NCBI RefSeq assembly: GCF_001561995.1 | Contig: NZ_LLWC01000024.1 | Span: 124,001-188,000 of the forward strand | Source: Polycladidibacter hongkongensis | GTDB taxonomy: Bacteria; Pseudomonadota; Alphaproteobacteria; Rhizobiales; Stappiaceae | DNA length: 64,000 nt | Reading direction: 5' to 3' | Shown: positions 44,506 to 53,832 of the stretch, in pieces | How the letters are laid out: every line of letters starts with the position of its first letter | How positions within the stretch are numbered: the stretch's first letter is position 1 | Program-made: the position numbers and the translations under genes | The notes under the pieces: generated by a model | Seen by the model: only the letters and a program-made list of their open reading frames with translations | The model's database searches: none | What the model was told of the DNA's origin: nothing

Positions 44506-46335
44506 GTGGCATTTGCACAGGCAGCGGCGCAGCATCCGCTTATCCTCGGGGTTCGGCAATCGGCTTTGGGGCGCAGTTGGCGAGACCGCCTATCCGAGGA
44601 AGGGGCCGTGCAGGCACTGGCGATGGCGCAGCGGGCTGGGCTGAACGAGGTTGTGGCGCGGGTTCTGGCCGGGCGTGCTGTGGGTTTGGCGGCGGCAGAG
44701 AGTTTTCTCAACCCGTCCTTAAAGGAGTTGATGCCCGATCCTTCTTCCTTGGTGGATATGGATAAGGCAGCGGCGCGGTTTGCCACCGCGATTGTAGAGA
44801 GGACGCCGCTTGCGGTGTTTGGCGATTATGACGTGGACGGGGCAACCTCGGCGACGCTGCTGCTGCGTTACTTGCGCCATTTGGGCATTGAGCCGCAAAT
44901 TTACATTCCTGATCGGTTGATTGATGGCTATGGCCCCAATCCGGCAGCGCTGGAGCAGTTGCACGACCAAGGGGCGCAGCTGGTGGTGAGCGTGGATTGT
45001 GGCTCGACCTCGTTCGAGGCGTTTGCGCATGCTGCCAAGCTGGGGCTTGAGGTGTTGGTGCTTGATCACCACCAAGTGGGTGAGACGCTGCCCCCGGTGG
45101 GCGCATTGGTCAACCCGAACCGGCAGGATGATCTGTCCGGGCAAGGCCATTTGGCAGCTTGCGGCGTGGTGTTTTTGTTTCTGGTGGCTGTCAATCGCGA
45201 ATTGCGTGCCAAGCATAGGGCGACTGCGGCACAATTGCCGGATCTGATGGCATTGCTTGATTTGGTGGCACTTGGCACTGTGTGTGATGTGGTGCCGCTC
45301 AAGGGGCTTAATCGCGCCTATGTGACCAAGGGCCTGCAGGTGATGGCAAAGCGGGAGAATGTGGGGCTGGCGGCGCTTGCGGATATTTCGCGGGTTTCTG
45401 GCAAACCGAGCCCGTTTCATCTGGGGTATATGCTCGGCCCGCGCATCAATGCGGGTGGGCGCATTGGCGATTCTGCGCTGGGGGCCAAGCTGCTATCCTG
45501 CGATGATCGCAGTGAGGCGGAGCATTTGGCAGCAACATTGGAGCGGCTTAACAAAGAACGGCAGGCGCTGGAAGCGGTGATGCTGGAAGAGGCGGAGGCG
45601 CAGGCTTTCCAGCAATGCAGCGGGGATAGTGAGGCGGGACCGGCGGTGCTGTTAACGGGCTCTGATGGCTGGCATCCTGGTGTTGTGGGGCTGTTGGCCT
45701 CGCGCTTGAAAGAACGTTATACGCGCCCCAGCTTTGCCATAGCCTTTGGCAAGGATGGGCTGGGTACTGCCTCGGGTCGATCCATTGACGGTGTCGATCT
45801 GGGGGCAGCGGTGCGGGCGGCTGTGGAGGCCGGGTTTTTGGTCAAGGGTGGCGGGCATGCCATGGCAGCGGGGCTGACGGTAGAACAGAGCAATGTGGCA
45901 GAACTTAGGGCGTTTATGGATGAGCGGCTGCGTGATGATGTAGCCGCAGCGCGGCAAGAGCGGGTGCTGAAGCTGGATGGGGTGGTGACCCCGGCCGGGG
46001 CGAGCGTGGCGCTGCTGGATCAGTTGGAACAGGCAGGGCCATATGGCGCAGGGCACAGTGAGCCGGTGTTTGCGCTGCCCTCTGTCTTGGTGAAATATGT
46101 TGACGAGGTTGGCAAGGGGCACCTGCGGGTGACACTCGGGGGCAATGACGGTACCAGTTTAAAAGCAATAGCATTTAAGGCACTGGGGCAGCCACTGGGA
46201 GACTTGTTGCAGGCCTCGCGGGGCAAAGCCTTGCATGTTGCTGGCGCCCTCAGCCTTGATACGTGGCAGGGGCAGCCTAAGGTGCAGCTGCGCATTATTG
46301 ATGCGGCGCGGCCAGAGACATCGCGCTACGGGTAA
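44506..46335 (+). CDS. recJ: Single-stranded-DNA-specific exonuclease RecJ
   Basis: 5'-3' ssDNA exonuclease for recombination and mismatch repair. The 609-residue protein carries the DHH motifs: FGDYDVDGATSA (about 105-116) and LDHHQ, with DHHA1 and the later GGHAMAAG motif in the C-terminal half, then the OB-fold domain. The start is GTG 44506 with GAGAGA upstream. Last gene of the hom-glpX-recJ set. Confidence 0.95.
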   Translation: MAFAQAAAQHPLILGVRQSALGRSWRDRLSEEGAVQALAMAQRAGLNEVVARVLAGRAVGLAAAESFLNPSLKELMPDPSSLVDMDKAAARFATAIVERTPLAVFGDYDVDGATSATLLLRYLRHLGIEPQIYIPDRLIDGYGPNPAALEQLHDQGAQLVVSVDCGSTSFEAFAHAAKLGLEVLVLDHHQVGETLPPVGALVNPNRQDDLSGQGHLAACGVVFLFLVAVNRELRAKHRATAAQLPDLMALLDLVALGTVCDVVPLKGLNRAYVTKGLQVMAKRENVGLAALADISRVSGKPSPFHLGYMLGPRINAGGRIGDSALGAKLLSCDDRSEAEHLAATLERLNKERQALEAVMLEEAEAQAFQQCSGDSEAGPAVLLTGSDGWHPGVVGLLASRLKERYTRPSFAIAFGKDGLGTASGRSIDGVDLGAAVRAAVEAGFLVKGGGHAMAAGLTVEQSNVAELRAFMDERLRDDVAAARQERVLKLDGVVTPAGASVALLDQLEQAGPYGAGHSEPVFALPSVLVKYVDEVGKGHLRVTLGGNDGTSLKAIAFKALGQPLGDLLQASRGKALHVAGALSLDTWQGQPKVQLRIIDAARPETSRYG

Positions 46336-46379
46336 ATTGGGCAAGCTTTGGTAGGTTTGCAGGAGATAGGGACAATACT

Positions 46380-46751
46380 ATGAGAATTTGGGCGGCGACG
46401 GCGCTGTTTGCTAGTGGATTGAGCGGAGCTGTGGGTGTGTTGAGTGCTGCGGCTGCGGCTCATGGTGATGGCGCTTATTTGGGGTTGATCTCGCAGTTCA
46501 CGCTAACCAGTGCCTTGGCGTATCTTGGATTGGCGTGGTTGCTGCAGGGCCAATTTAGCCGGATGTTTCAGGCGGCACTAATCGCTATGGTTGTAGGTGA
46601 GTTGTTGTTTTGCGGTGACTTGGCGGTAAGGCTGCTAAGCGGGGAGCGTATGTTTTACATGGCGGCGCCCACAGGGGGCATTGCCATGGCGATGGGCTGG
46701 TTGTTCTTGTCCGTTGGCGCGGTTGTCTGCGCGTTTCGCAAGCCGGAATAG
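46380..46751 (+). CDS. DUF423-like small membrane protein
   Basis: A 123-residue protein with four hydrophobic helices. Features matching DUF423 include AAAAAHGD near residue 28, a GELLFCGDLAVRLL helix, and APTGGIAMAMGWLFL near the end. Function of the family is unknown. AGGAGATA lies about ten bases before ATG 46380. It follows recJ by 44 bases and may be cotranscribed. Confidence 0.72.
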   Translation: MRIWAATALFASGLSGAVGVLSAAAAAHGDGAYLGLISQFTLTSALAYLGLAWLLQGQFSRMFQAALIAMVVGELLFCGDLAVRLLSGERMFYMAAPTGGIAMAMGWLFLSVGAVVCAFRKPE

Positions 46752-46835
46752 CTGAATATTGCCATTTAGCCAATGTTTAGGGTGGTGGAAAGCGGGCTGG
46801 CGAAATCAAGCTCGCCCATCCTCTTGGCAAAAAAG

Positions 46836-46866
46836 AGGCGAGACACGGAACAGACCGGTCTCGCCT
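46836..46866 (-). terminator. Terminator of the M3 peptidase gene
   Basis: AGGCGAGAC and GTCTCGCCT, perfect 9-base arms with a 13-base loop; on the minus strand a CTTTTTTG tract follows directly. It lies about 84 bases beyond the peptidase stop. Confidence 0.82.
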
Positions 46867-46877
46867 AAACAGAGTTT

Positions 46878-46913
46878 GGTGCATCAATAGAGGCAATAAA
46901 TGCCTGATGCACC
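46878..46913. other. Compound stem-loop in the 3' region of the M3 peptidase gene
   Basis: Outer 9-base arms GGTGCATCA/TGATGCACC enclose an inner hairpin AGGCA-ATAAA-TGCCT. It lies between the peptidase stop and its terminator and could be a processed 3' UTR structure. No coding signal. Confidence 0.5.
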
Positions 46914-46949
46914 TTATGGTTGAGTCAACTTGCCTGAAACTGACTAGTA

Positions 46950-49019
46950 CTAATCTAAGGTTGTATTGCTTAACTCTAACAACCCGCGACCTCGCAGCAA
47001 TGCGGTGGCATCTGGCAATGCTCCGCGAAAGGCAATATAGGCGTCTTTGGGGTCTACGCTGCCGCCGACGGAAAAAACATTATCCTTCAGCGACCGAGCG
47101 GTTGCGCCGTCAAATGGATCGCCAGCTTCTTCAAAGGCGGCAAAGGCGTCTGCATCCATAACTTCTGACCAGAGATAGCTGTAATATTCGCTGGCATAGA
47201 AATCTCCTGCGAATGCATGCAGTAAATGCGGTGTGGCATGGCGCATAACGATTGCCTCGGGCATACCGATTTCGGTTAGAATGCGTGTCTGTTCTGCTTG
47301 CAAATCATCTGGAACGGGGCCGGTATTCTGGTGCAAGGCAGCATCGACCATGGCCGTTGCCAAGTACTCGACAGACTGGAAGCCTTGATTGTAGGTTTCA
47401 GCCGCTTTGATCTTGGCAAGCAGGGATTGCGGCATGGGCTCGCCAGTTTGTGCGTGGCGGGCAAATTCCTCCAGAATCTGCGGGGTCATGAGCCAGTGCT
47501 CCAGAAGCTGGGAGGGCAATTCGACGAAATCGCGCGTGACCTTGGTGCCTGATAGCGAGGGGTAGGTCACATTGGACAGCAAGCCGTGCAAGGCGTGGCC
47601 GAATTCATGGAACAGGGTGCGGGCATCATCCAGCGTAAGCAGGGTTTGTTGGCCTTCCGGCGCCTTGGCGAGGTTGAGCACGTTGACAATAATCGGCTTG
47701 GCGCCGCTGCCCAGCTTGTGCTGGTCCTGAAACGAGCTTTTCCATGCGCCAGAGCGTTTGGAAGGGCGGGCGAACAGATCGGCAAGGAACAGGCCGATCT
47801 TGCGGCCATCCTCATCAAGAATATCAAAGGCGCGACAATCTTCGTGATAGAGTTCTAGGTCGAAGCGTTCTTTTGCGGTTACGTTGAAGAGGCGCTGCGC
47901 GGTCTTGAAGATAGCTGCCAGCATGTTCTCCAATGTGAAGTAGGGTTTTAGCTCCGCCTCATCCAGATCGAAGCGGGCCTTGCGGTTTTGCTCGGAATAA
48001 TAGCGCCAGTCGTGGGGGCGAACGAGCAGATCTGCGTCGTTCGTTGTGGCAATAGCTTGCAGCTCAGCTGTTTCTGTTAAAGCCTTGCGACGGGCAGGGT
48101 GCCAGACCTTGGCGAGCAGATCGTTGACCGCCTCTGGCGTACCGGCCATGGTGTCCTCAAGTTTATAGTGGGCGTAGGTGGGGTAGCCGAGAAGCTTCGC
48201 CTTTTCCTGACGCAGCTTGAGGGTTTGGCTGACGATGGCCCAATTCTTTTCATTTCCACGGGAGGTGAAGGCGGTGAGCAGCTTTTCACGCAAGGTGCGA
48301 TTCGCTGAAAACTGCAAGAATGGCTCGTAAAGGGAGCGAGACAATGTTACCACATAGGGGGCTTTGAGGTCGCGCGTGCGGGCAGCTTCTGCGGCAGCAT
48401 CCAGCAGGAATTGCGGCAGACCCGCAGTGTCCTCCGCGCTTTCCAGCGGTAGAACAAAAGCTGCTTCGTCCTGCTGGACATTTTGCGAGAATTGGGTGCC
48501 GAGGGCGGCAAGCTCCTGATTGATTTCACCGATGCGGTGTTTGGCTTCGTCATCAAGACCGGCGCCTGCGCGTTTGTGTGCCTTGTAGTAGCGCTTCAAA
48601 AGCTGGAATTGTTCTTGCGTCAGATCCAGCTTCTTGTGCTTTTCAAAAAGCGTGGCGATACGCGCGAACAGTTGGCTGTTCAGAAGCACTGCGGTGTTGT
48701 TCTGCGCGATCTTCGGGGCCATTTCGCGCTCGATTTCTTGCAGTTCGGCAGAGGTATGCGCACTTGTGCGATTGTAGAACACCGCGGCTACTTTCTCCAG
48801 AGCGATCTCACAGAGTTCCATAGCCTCAATGGTGTTTTCAAAGGTGGGCTCCGCCGGGTTTTGAGCGATGCGGGCGACATTCTTCAGCCGTTCTTGCATG
48901 CCCTGTGCGAATGCAGGGCGGTAATGGGCCGGATTGATTTGTGCAAAGGGCGGCAAACCGTAGGGGGCTGTCCAGTCTTGTAACAATGGGTTTTGCGCGC
49001 GCGTTTTTTGCAGTGTCAT
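46950..49019 (-). CDS. M3 family metallopeptidase (dipeptidyl carboxypeptidase / oligopeptidase A-like)
   Basis: A 689-residue zinc oligopeptidase that degrades short peptides in the cytosol or periplasm. The zinc site is HEFGHALHG (HExxH), with the downstream Glu ligand in the GFQSVEYLATAMVD helix. The N-terminal 400 residues form the usual helical channel. ATG 49019 has GGAGG close upstream; an in-frame ATG six codons earlier has no such site. No signal peptide is obvious, so a cytosolic location is more likely. Terminated by the hairpin at 46836-46866. Confidence 0.93.
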   Translation of the reverse strand: MTLQKTRAQNPLLQDWTAPYGLPPFAQINPAHYRPAFAQGMQERLKNVARIAQNPAEPTFENTIEAMELCEIALEKVAAVFYNRTSAHTSAELQEIEREMAPKIAQNNTAVLLNSQLFARIATLFEKHKKLDLTQEQFQLLKRYYKAHKRAGAGLDDEAKHRIGEINQELAALGTQFSQNVQQDEAAFVLPLESAEDTAGLPQFLLDAAAEAARTRDLKAPYVVTLSRSLYEPFLQFSANRTLREKLLTAFTSRGNEKNWAIVSQTLKLRQEKAKLLGYPTYAHYKLEDTMAGTPEAVNDLLAKVWHPARRKALTETAELQAIATTNDADLLVRPHDWRYYSEQNRKARFDLDEAELKPYFTLENMLAAIFKTAQRLFNVTAKERFDLELYHEDCRAFDILDEDGRKIGLFLADLFARPSKRSGAWKSSFQDQHKLGSGAKPIIVNVLNLAKAPEGQQTLLTLDDARTLFHEFGHALHGLLSNVTYPSLSGTKVTRDFVELPSQLLEHWLMTPQILEEFARHAQTGEPMPQSLLAKIKAAETYNQGFQSVEYLATAMVDAALHQNTGPVPDDLQAEQTRILTEIGMPEAIVMRHATPHLLHAFAGDFYASEYYSYLWSEVMDADAFAAFEEAGDPFDGATARSLKDNVFSVGGSVDPKDAYIAFRGALPDATALLRGRGLLELSNTTLD

Positions 49020-49066
49020 GCATCCTCCGATGACCAAGCGGTGCTAAAAAGTATTGTGGGCTTTAG

Positions 49067-49567
49067 TTAGGAGCCGCTGAGCGGGGCGGCAAGGGTCATA
49101 ACCCAGAAATTGCGATAGGTGCCATCGGCACGACTGGTGCGCGCGATGCCCATATGGGTAACATTGGGATTTAGCAGATTCTTGTTGTGATCTTTTGAGG
49201 TTTTCCAGCCGGTTATGGCTGCGTCCAGCGAGGTGTAGCCCGCTCCAAGGTTTTCTGCACCGGCAAAAGAGCGGTAATTGTTGGTCTGGGTGCGCTGTTT
49301 CAGCGAGTAGGCTGAGTGCCACGAGGTGGCGAGGCTGTCCTGCTGGGCGATATGGTTCGCCATATTCTGTGAAACGCTTTTAAGGTGCAGATCGGCTTTA
49401 AGCGGTGCAAGGCCATGGCTGCGGCGATAGCTGTTCAGCTTTGCCAGTGCGGCGCTTTGGCTTATGGCAACTTCGCTCATATCGACATGCTCTGTAGAGG
49501 TGGAGTTGCAACCCACCAAAACTAAAAGACCAAGCAGTGCACAGGCGCTGATGTATAATTTGCGCAT
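49067..49567 (-). CDS. CAP-domain (SCP/PR-1-like) lipoprotein
   Basis: A 166-residue predicted lipoprotein with lipobox LVGC (Cys20). The remainder is a CAP domain: LNSYRRSHGLAPL (about 44-56), a NMANHIAQQDSL segment with conserved His, SWHSAY, GAENLGAGY (the CAP EN motif) and a final HMGIARTSRADG strand. Bacterial CAP proteins are poorly understood. It lies 47 bases upstream of the M3 peptidase gene on the same strand. Confidence 0.88.
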   Translation of the reverse strand: MRKLYISACALLGLLVLVGCNSTSTEHVDMSEVAISQSAALAKLNSYRRSHGLAPLKADLHLKSVSQNMANHIAQQDSLATSWHSAYSLKQRTQTNNYRSFAGAENLGAGYTSLDAAITGWKTSKDHNKNLLNPNVTHMGIARTSRADGTYRNFWVMTLAAPLSGS

Positions 49568-49859
49568 TGTTCCCCCGAATGAAATGAATGCTTGTTATTG
49601 CTCTTATACAAATGACAGAGCAAGAGTTCCTTTTGCTGGATGGTCTTTATGCCAGAATTCGGTTTATGTGAAAATTGTGGCTTGCCGCAATGATAATTTC
49701 GGGGACGAGTGCGGCTTTCACTGGGGTTGACTTGCAGAATCTTACAAAATGCGCTGCAAGCTACAAGACTTGGCGTTGATGCGGGTCGCGCTATGGCGCG
49801 GTCAATCAGAGGTTAACGCTCGCACTCTAGTATCGGCGCGGTTGTTTTGGAGATTATGG

Positions 49860-51947
49860 ATGGAAGACAAGAATAAGCCAGACCAAGATGACGCGCGCGC
49901 GGGCACAGCGGACACAGCGCCGCAGACGAAGAGCGGTGAGGGCGATAGCACCCGTGAAACACAGCACGAGGATAGGCTTCAGGGTGTGGGCGTAGATACT
50001 GCCGATGCGCGCTTGCCACAAGATATTGCGGACCCTGAGGTGGGCGCCGTCGATACAAGCCCTGCTGCACGTGATGAGAGCTCCGATACAACAACGACAG
50101 GGGAGGTGCGCGAGGTCGCTGCTGCGCAAAATCCCGCTTCTCAAGCAGAGTGTATGGCTTCGCGACAGAGCGCGCAGGAGCAGGCTCATGAAACTGCTCA
50201 GGATCAAACAAAGGCCGAAGAACAGGCCAAGAGCAATCCCGCTTTGCCCATGTGGCTGCGGGTGTTTGGCCACCGCTTGATCGCCCCGTTGTTTTTGATC
50301 TTGTTCAGCCTCGCTATGTTTTGCGCTGGGCAGATGGCGGTGCCGCCGCTTGATCGCGATGAGCCACGCTTCACGCAGGCCTCCAAACAAATGTTGGAGA
50401 GTGGCGATTATGTTCAGATTCGTTTTCAGGATGAGGGCCGGAACAAAAAGCCGGTGGGGGTCTACTGGTTGCAAGTGGCAGCAGCCAAGCTGACGGGGTA
50501 CGGGGAGGCCGCGCCTTTGTGGGTTTACCGCCTGCCTTCCTTGCTTGGTGCCATTGCGGCAGTGCTTGGGACATATTGGGCAGCGCGAGCGTTTATGGGT
50601 CCAGCGGCTGCGCTTACCGGTGCTATGTTGCTGGCGACGACGATTATATTGAGTGTAGAGGCGCGACTGGGTAAAACCGATGCCGCCTTGCTGGCGTTTA
50701 TAGTCTTGGCACAAGGGGCGCTTGCGCGGTTGTGGTTGCGTTGGCGCAGCGCAAGAGATGCAGGCACGCTGGATACACTCAAAATTCACTGGCCTTTGAT
50801 GTTGGTCTTCTGGGTTTCTTTGGGCATATCAACGCTTATCAAGGGGCCTGTGGGGCTAATGGTAAGCGGACTTACGGTTGCCGGGCTAGTGGTGTACGAG
50901 CGACGCTTGGCACTCGTGCGTATGCTGGCGCCACTGTCCGGCTTGGCGGTGTTGCTGGCGCTGGTGTTGCCGTGGTTGATCGCCATTTATCTGGCCACGG
51001 ACGGAGCGTTTTTCCAAGAAGCGATTGGGCGAGATCTACTTGGCAAGGTTTCGCAGGGACAAGAGGGGCATGGCGCGCCGCCTTTGACTCATTTCGCGAT
51101 CAGCTTTGTGATTTTCTGGCCGCTATCAGCGTTTGCTGTGCTTAGCGCCCCGGCGCTGTGGCGGGCGCGTAAAGCACAGGTTTTGGTGTTTGCGCTTTGC
51201 TGGCTTGTGCCATCGTGGCTGGTGTTTGAGTTGGTAACAACCAAGCTACCGCATTACACAATGCCGATGTTGCCAGCTCTGGCAATGGCTGTGGGGGCGG
51301 TTTTGCTGCTGGAACCTGCAGGTGCGCAGCGGTTGTGGTTGCGCCGCACTGCTGCGGGGCTGCTTGGGCTGGTGGCGGTGCTGGTAGCGATAGCCGCTTT
51401 AGCAGGGCCTGCATGGCTGGGCGTTTGGCCTTCACCTGCTGGTGCGGCGCTATGTATTTTCGGCGCGGTTCTGGCTGTTTGGTCGGCGCGGCAGATGCTG
51501 CGCCAAGAAGTGCTTGCCAGTGTGTTTGGAGCTGGCGTTAGCGCAGCGGTGGTGATGACCGGCTTTTGGGGATTTGTGGGCCCGTCGCTTAGCCCGATCT
51601 GGCTATCGCCTCGGCTGGTGGCAGCGATTGACAGCGGTAGCCATTGTGCAGAACCGCAAGTGATCACGGCTGGGTTCAACGAGCCGAGCTTTGTGTTCTT
51701 GCAAGGCACAAAAACCATACTGGCGGATGGCACAAGGGCGGCTGAGTTCCTATCTGAGGGCAACAGCTGCCGGGTTGCTATAGTCGATCAGCGGCACAAA
51801 GCAGCATTCGATGCCGCTGTGCAGGCACTTGGTTTGCATGTGACAAAGATTGGTCATGTGGACGGGCTGAATATCAACGGGGGCAAGGAGATGTCCATTG
51901 ATGTGTTGCAGCGGGCAGCAGAGACCGCGCCAGTGCGCACAAACTAA
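49860..51947 (+). CDS. ArnT-like glycosyltransferase (GT39/GT83) with disordered N-terminal tail
   Basis: A 695-residue integral membrane glycosyltransferase. About 120 acidic, Thr/Ala/Gln-rich residues precede the first helix. Then a periplasmic-loop motif PPLDRDEPRFTQASKQ supplies the Asp/Glu pair typical of PMT/ArnT enzymes, followed by RNKKPVGVYWLQ and about 11 further helices. Such enzymes move a sugar from a polyprenyl phosphate to lipid A, core or protein. ATG 49860 has GGAG seven bases upstream; a longer in-frame start has no site. First gene of a four-gene operon with a PAP2 phosphatase, a GT2 enzyme and an LAB_N protein. Confidence 0.88.
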   Translation: MEDKNKPDQDDARAGTADTAPQTKSGEGDSTRETQHEDRLQGVGVDTADARLPQDIADPEVGAVDTSPAARDESSDTTTTGEVREVAAAQNPASQAECMASRQSAQEQAHETAQDQTKAEEQAKSNPALPMWLRVFGHRLIAPLFLILFSLAMFCAGQMAVPPLDRDEPRFTQASKQMLESGDYVQIRFQDEGRNKKPVGVYWLQVAAAKLTGYGEAAPLWVYRLPSLLGAIAAVLGTYWAARAFMGPAAALTGAMLLATTIILSVEARLGKTDAALLAFIVLAQGALARLWLRWRSARDAGTLDTLKIHWPLMLVFWVSLGISTLIKGPVGLMVSGLTVAGLVVYERRLALVRMLAPLSGLAVLLALVLPWLIAIYLATDGAFFQEAIGRDLLGKVSQGQEGHGAPPLTHFAISFVIFWPLSAFAVLSAPALWRARKAQVLVFALCWLVPSWLVFELVTTKLPHYTMPMLPALAMAVGAVLLLEPAGAQRLWLRRTAAGLLGLVAVLVAIAALAGPAWLGVWPSPAGAALCIFGAVLAVWSARQMLRQEVLASVFGAGVSAAVVMTGFWGFVGPSLSPIWLSPRLVAAIDSGSHCAEPQVITAGFNEPSFVFLQGTKTILADGTRAAEFLSEGNSCRVAIVDQRHKAAFDAAVQALGLHVTKIGHVDGLNINGGKEMSIDVLQRAAETAPVRTN

Positions 51948-51958
51948 AGGGAAAAGAC

Positions 51959-52990
51959 GTGACGCAGCCTTCAGACAACGAAAAACAAGAGGCAGTAGCT
52001 GATACAGCGCCAACGGCAGATCCCAAGCCAACGGATCCTCTGGAAGTTACGGAAACAGGGACGACCGGCGGACCCGAAGTGGAAGAGGCAAGAGGCGCGC
52101 ACCTTGGTACGCGTCTGAGCGCTGCGGGTGAACAGCTGCAAGCACAGACCAAGAAACGGGGCAAGCTGGCGTTTGGCGGCTTGTCGCGCTGCTGGCATTA
52201 TTGGCAAGCAAGAGGCGTGCGCCATCAAGGCGACCCAGTTTTTGCCGCGACACCGGCTGTTCTGCGTTGGCGAGACTTTGCAGCCTACGTGCTTGGGCCG
52301 GTTGCGTTATTGCTTGTGTTTGCCGATCCTGTATCTGTGCAGTGGGCACGGGAATTGCCGCCTAGCTTACACGGTTTTTTTCGCTGGCTTACGGATTTTG
52401 GCACCTCAGGCTGGGTATTGGTGCCAACAGGGGTGTTCTGTCTGATAGTTCTGGCCTGTAACTTCAATAGCGCGGCGAGTGCTGCGCAGCGGGCGGCGCA
52501 GAGGCTTGTCGGTGTGGCAGGCTATTTGTTTTTATCTGTTGGTCTTTCCGGCCTTGCTGTTGTGGCCCTAAAGTGGAACATCGGTCGGGCGCGGCCACGA
52601 CACTTTGATGAGTTGGGACCTGTGGCGTTTGATCCATTTGCTTGGCAAAGCAGTTTTACCAGCTTTCCAAGTGGTCACTCGACAACCGCCGGAGCGTTGT
52701 TTGTTGGCTTGGCGCTGTTGTTTCCCAAAGCGCGGCTGGCGTTGTTGTTGACGGGGTTCTGGATTGCGATGAGCCGTGTGATCACCGGCGCACATTACCC
52801 AAGCGATGTAGCTGCGGGGCTCATTCTGGGTGGAGCGTTTTCGTTTTTGCTGGCGCGTGCCTTTGCACGGCGCGGCTTTGCCTTTAAAAGACAAGACAAA
52901 ATTTGGTTGCAACCGCGTTATGACGGTGAAGTTTTACTAAGCAGTATAAAGCGGTTATTGCGTTCTGCGAAAACTGCTTTATTCAGCTAG
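51959..52990 (+). CDS. PAP2 family phosphatase, LpxE-like
   Basis: A 343-residue membrane phosphatase. All three acid-phosphatase motifs are present: KWNIGRARP (KxxxxxxRP), PSGHSTT and SRVITGAHYPSD (SRxxxxxHxxxD). About six helices follow a polar, acidic N-terminal tail of roughly 85 residues, like that of the preceding gene. Relatives dephosphorylate lipid A (LpxE/LpxF) or undecaprenyl diphosphate. GTG 51959 lies 11 bases after the glycosyltransferase stop. The neighbours favour a lipid A role. Confidence 0.87.
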   Translation: MTQPSDNEKQEAVADTAPTADPKPTDPLEVTETGTTGGPEVEEARGAHLGTRLSAAGEQLQAQTKKRGKLAFGGLSRCWHYWQARGVRHQGDPVFAATPAVLRWRDFAAYVLGPVALLLVFADPVSVQWARELPPSLHGFFRWLTDFGTSGWVLVPTGVFCLIVLACNFNSAASAAQRAAQRLVGVAGYLFLSVGLSGLAVVALKWNIGRARPRHFDELGPVAFDPFAWQSSFTSFPSGHSTTAGALFVGLALLFPKARLALLLTGFWIAMSRVITGAHYPSDVAAGLILGGAFSFLLARAFARRGFAFKRQDKIWLQPRYDGEVLLSSIKRLLRSAKTALFS

Positions 52991-53055
52991 GCTAATGCAA
53001 GATGCTGAACCGGCGCACACCTAGGCGAATGGTGCCGGTATTAAGGATAAGAGCG

Positions 53056-53823
53056 ATGAGCGAGCGAGCACAGGCAGCAGAATTGGATGTAAGTGTTGTC
53101 GTCCCTGCAAAGAACGAGCAGGACAACCTGCCGATATTGCTGGATGAGATTGCAAGTGCTTTGGAAGGCACCGCTTTTGAAGTTGTGGTTATCGATGATG
53201 GCTCAGATGACAATACCGCGCAAGTGATGCAGCAATACGGTGAACAGAATGGTTTCTTGTTGTTGCTTCAGCACGCCAAGTCATGCGGGCAAAGCTGCGC
53301 AGTGCGCACCGGGCTGTCTCATGCCCGGGGCAAGGTTGTGGTGACCATTGACGGGGACGGGCAGAACGACCCCTCTTATATTCCCGCACTGCTTGAAGCG
53401 TTGGAGCGCGGCGGGCCGTCTGTCGCGTTGGCGGCGGGGCAGCGGCTTGGGCGCAAGGCCAGCGTGTTCAAGCGCTATGCCTCCAAATGGGCGAATGCCT
53501 TGCGCGGGGCATTACTGAAAGACAACACGCGAGACAGCGGTTGTGGCTTGAAAGCGCTGCGCCGCGAGGTGTTTTTGCGGTTGCCTTACTTTGACAGCTG
53601 GCACCGGTTTTTGCCTGCGCTTGTGATCCGCGAGGGGTACGGTGTAGTGCATGTTGATGTGGTAGACCGCGAGCGCCAGCACGGCGTGTCAAAATACGGT
53701 ATTTTTGATCGGGCTCTGGTGGGTATCCTTGATCTTTACGGGGTTTGGTGGCTACGCCGCCGCCGCAAAAGCGTACCTTTGGTTTCGGTGGTGTTTGACG
53801 GCCCCGCGGGTAAAGCACAATAG
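53056..53823 (+). CDS. Polyprenyl-phosphate glycosyltransferase (GT2, ArnC/RgtE-like)
   Basis: A 255-residue cytosolic GT2 enzyme: VVVPAKNEQDNLP, VIDDGSDDNT (first Asp pair) and DGDGQNDPS (the DxD-like site). NTRDSGCGLKALRREV and the HGVSKYG region are typical of dolichyl-phosphate-sugar synthases. It lacks the C-terminal membrane helices of ArnC, so it is a short, peripheral form. ATG 53056 was chosen because it fits the family; the in-frame extension to 53002 is basic and unlike it. It should make the lipid-linked sugar donor used by the ArnT-like enzyme. Confidence 0.87.
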   Translation: MSERAQAAELDVSVVVPAKNEQDNLPILLDEIASALEGTAFEVVVIDDGSDDNTAQVMQQYGEQNGFLLLLQHAKSCGQSCAVRTGLSHARGKVVVTIDGDGQNDPSYIPALLEALERGGPSVALAAGQRLGRKASVFKRYASKWANALRGALLKDNTRDSGCGLKALRREVFLRLPYFDSWHRFLPALVIREGYGVVHVDVVDRERQHGVSKYGIFDRALVGILDLYGVWWLRRRRKSVPLVSVVFDGPAGKAQ

Positions 53824-53832
53824 GAGCCTGCC

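Noticed and set aside
46930-46965. A short string resembling the 3' end of 23S rRNA (GACTAGTACTAAT)
   Set aside because: Only about 15 bases match, it overlaps the stop end of the M3 peptidase gene, and no other rRNA sequence lies nearby.
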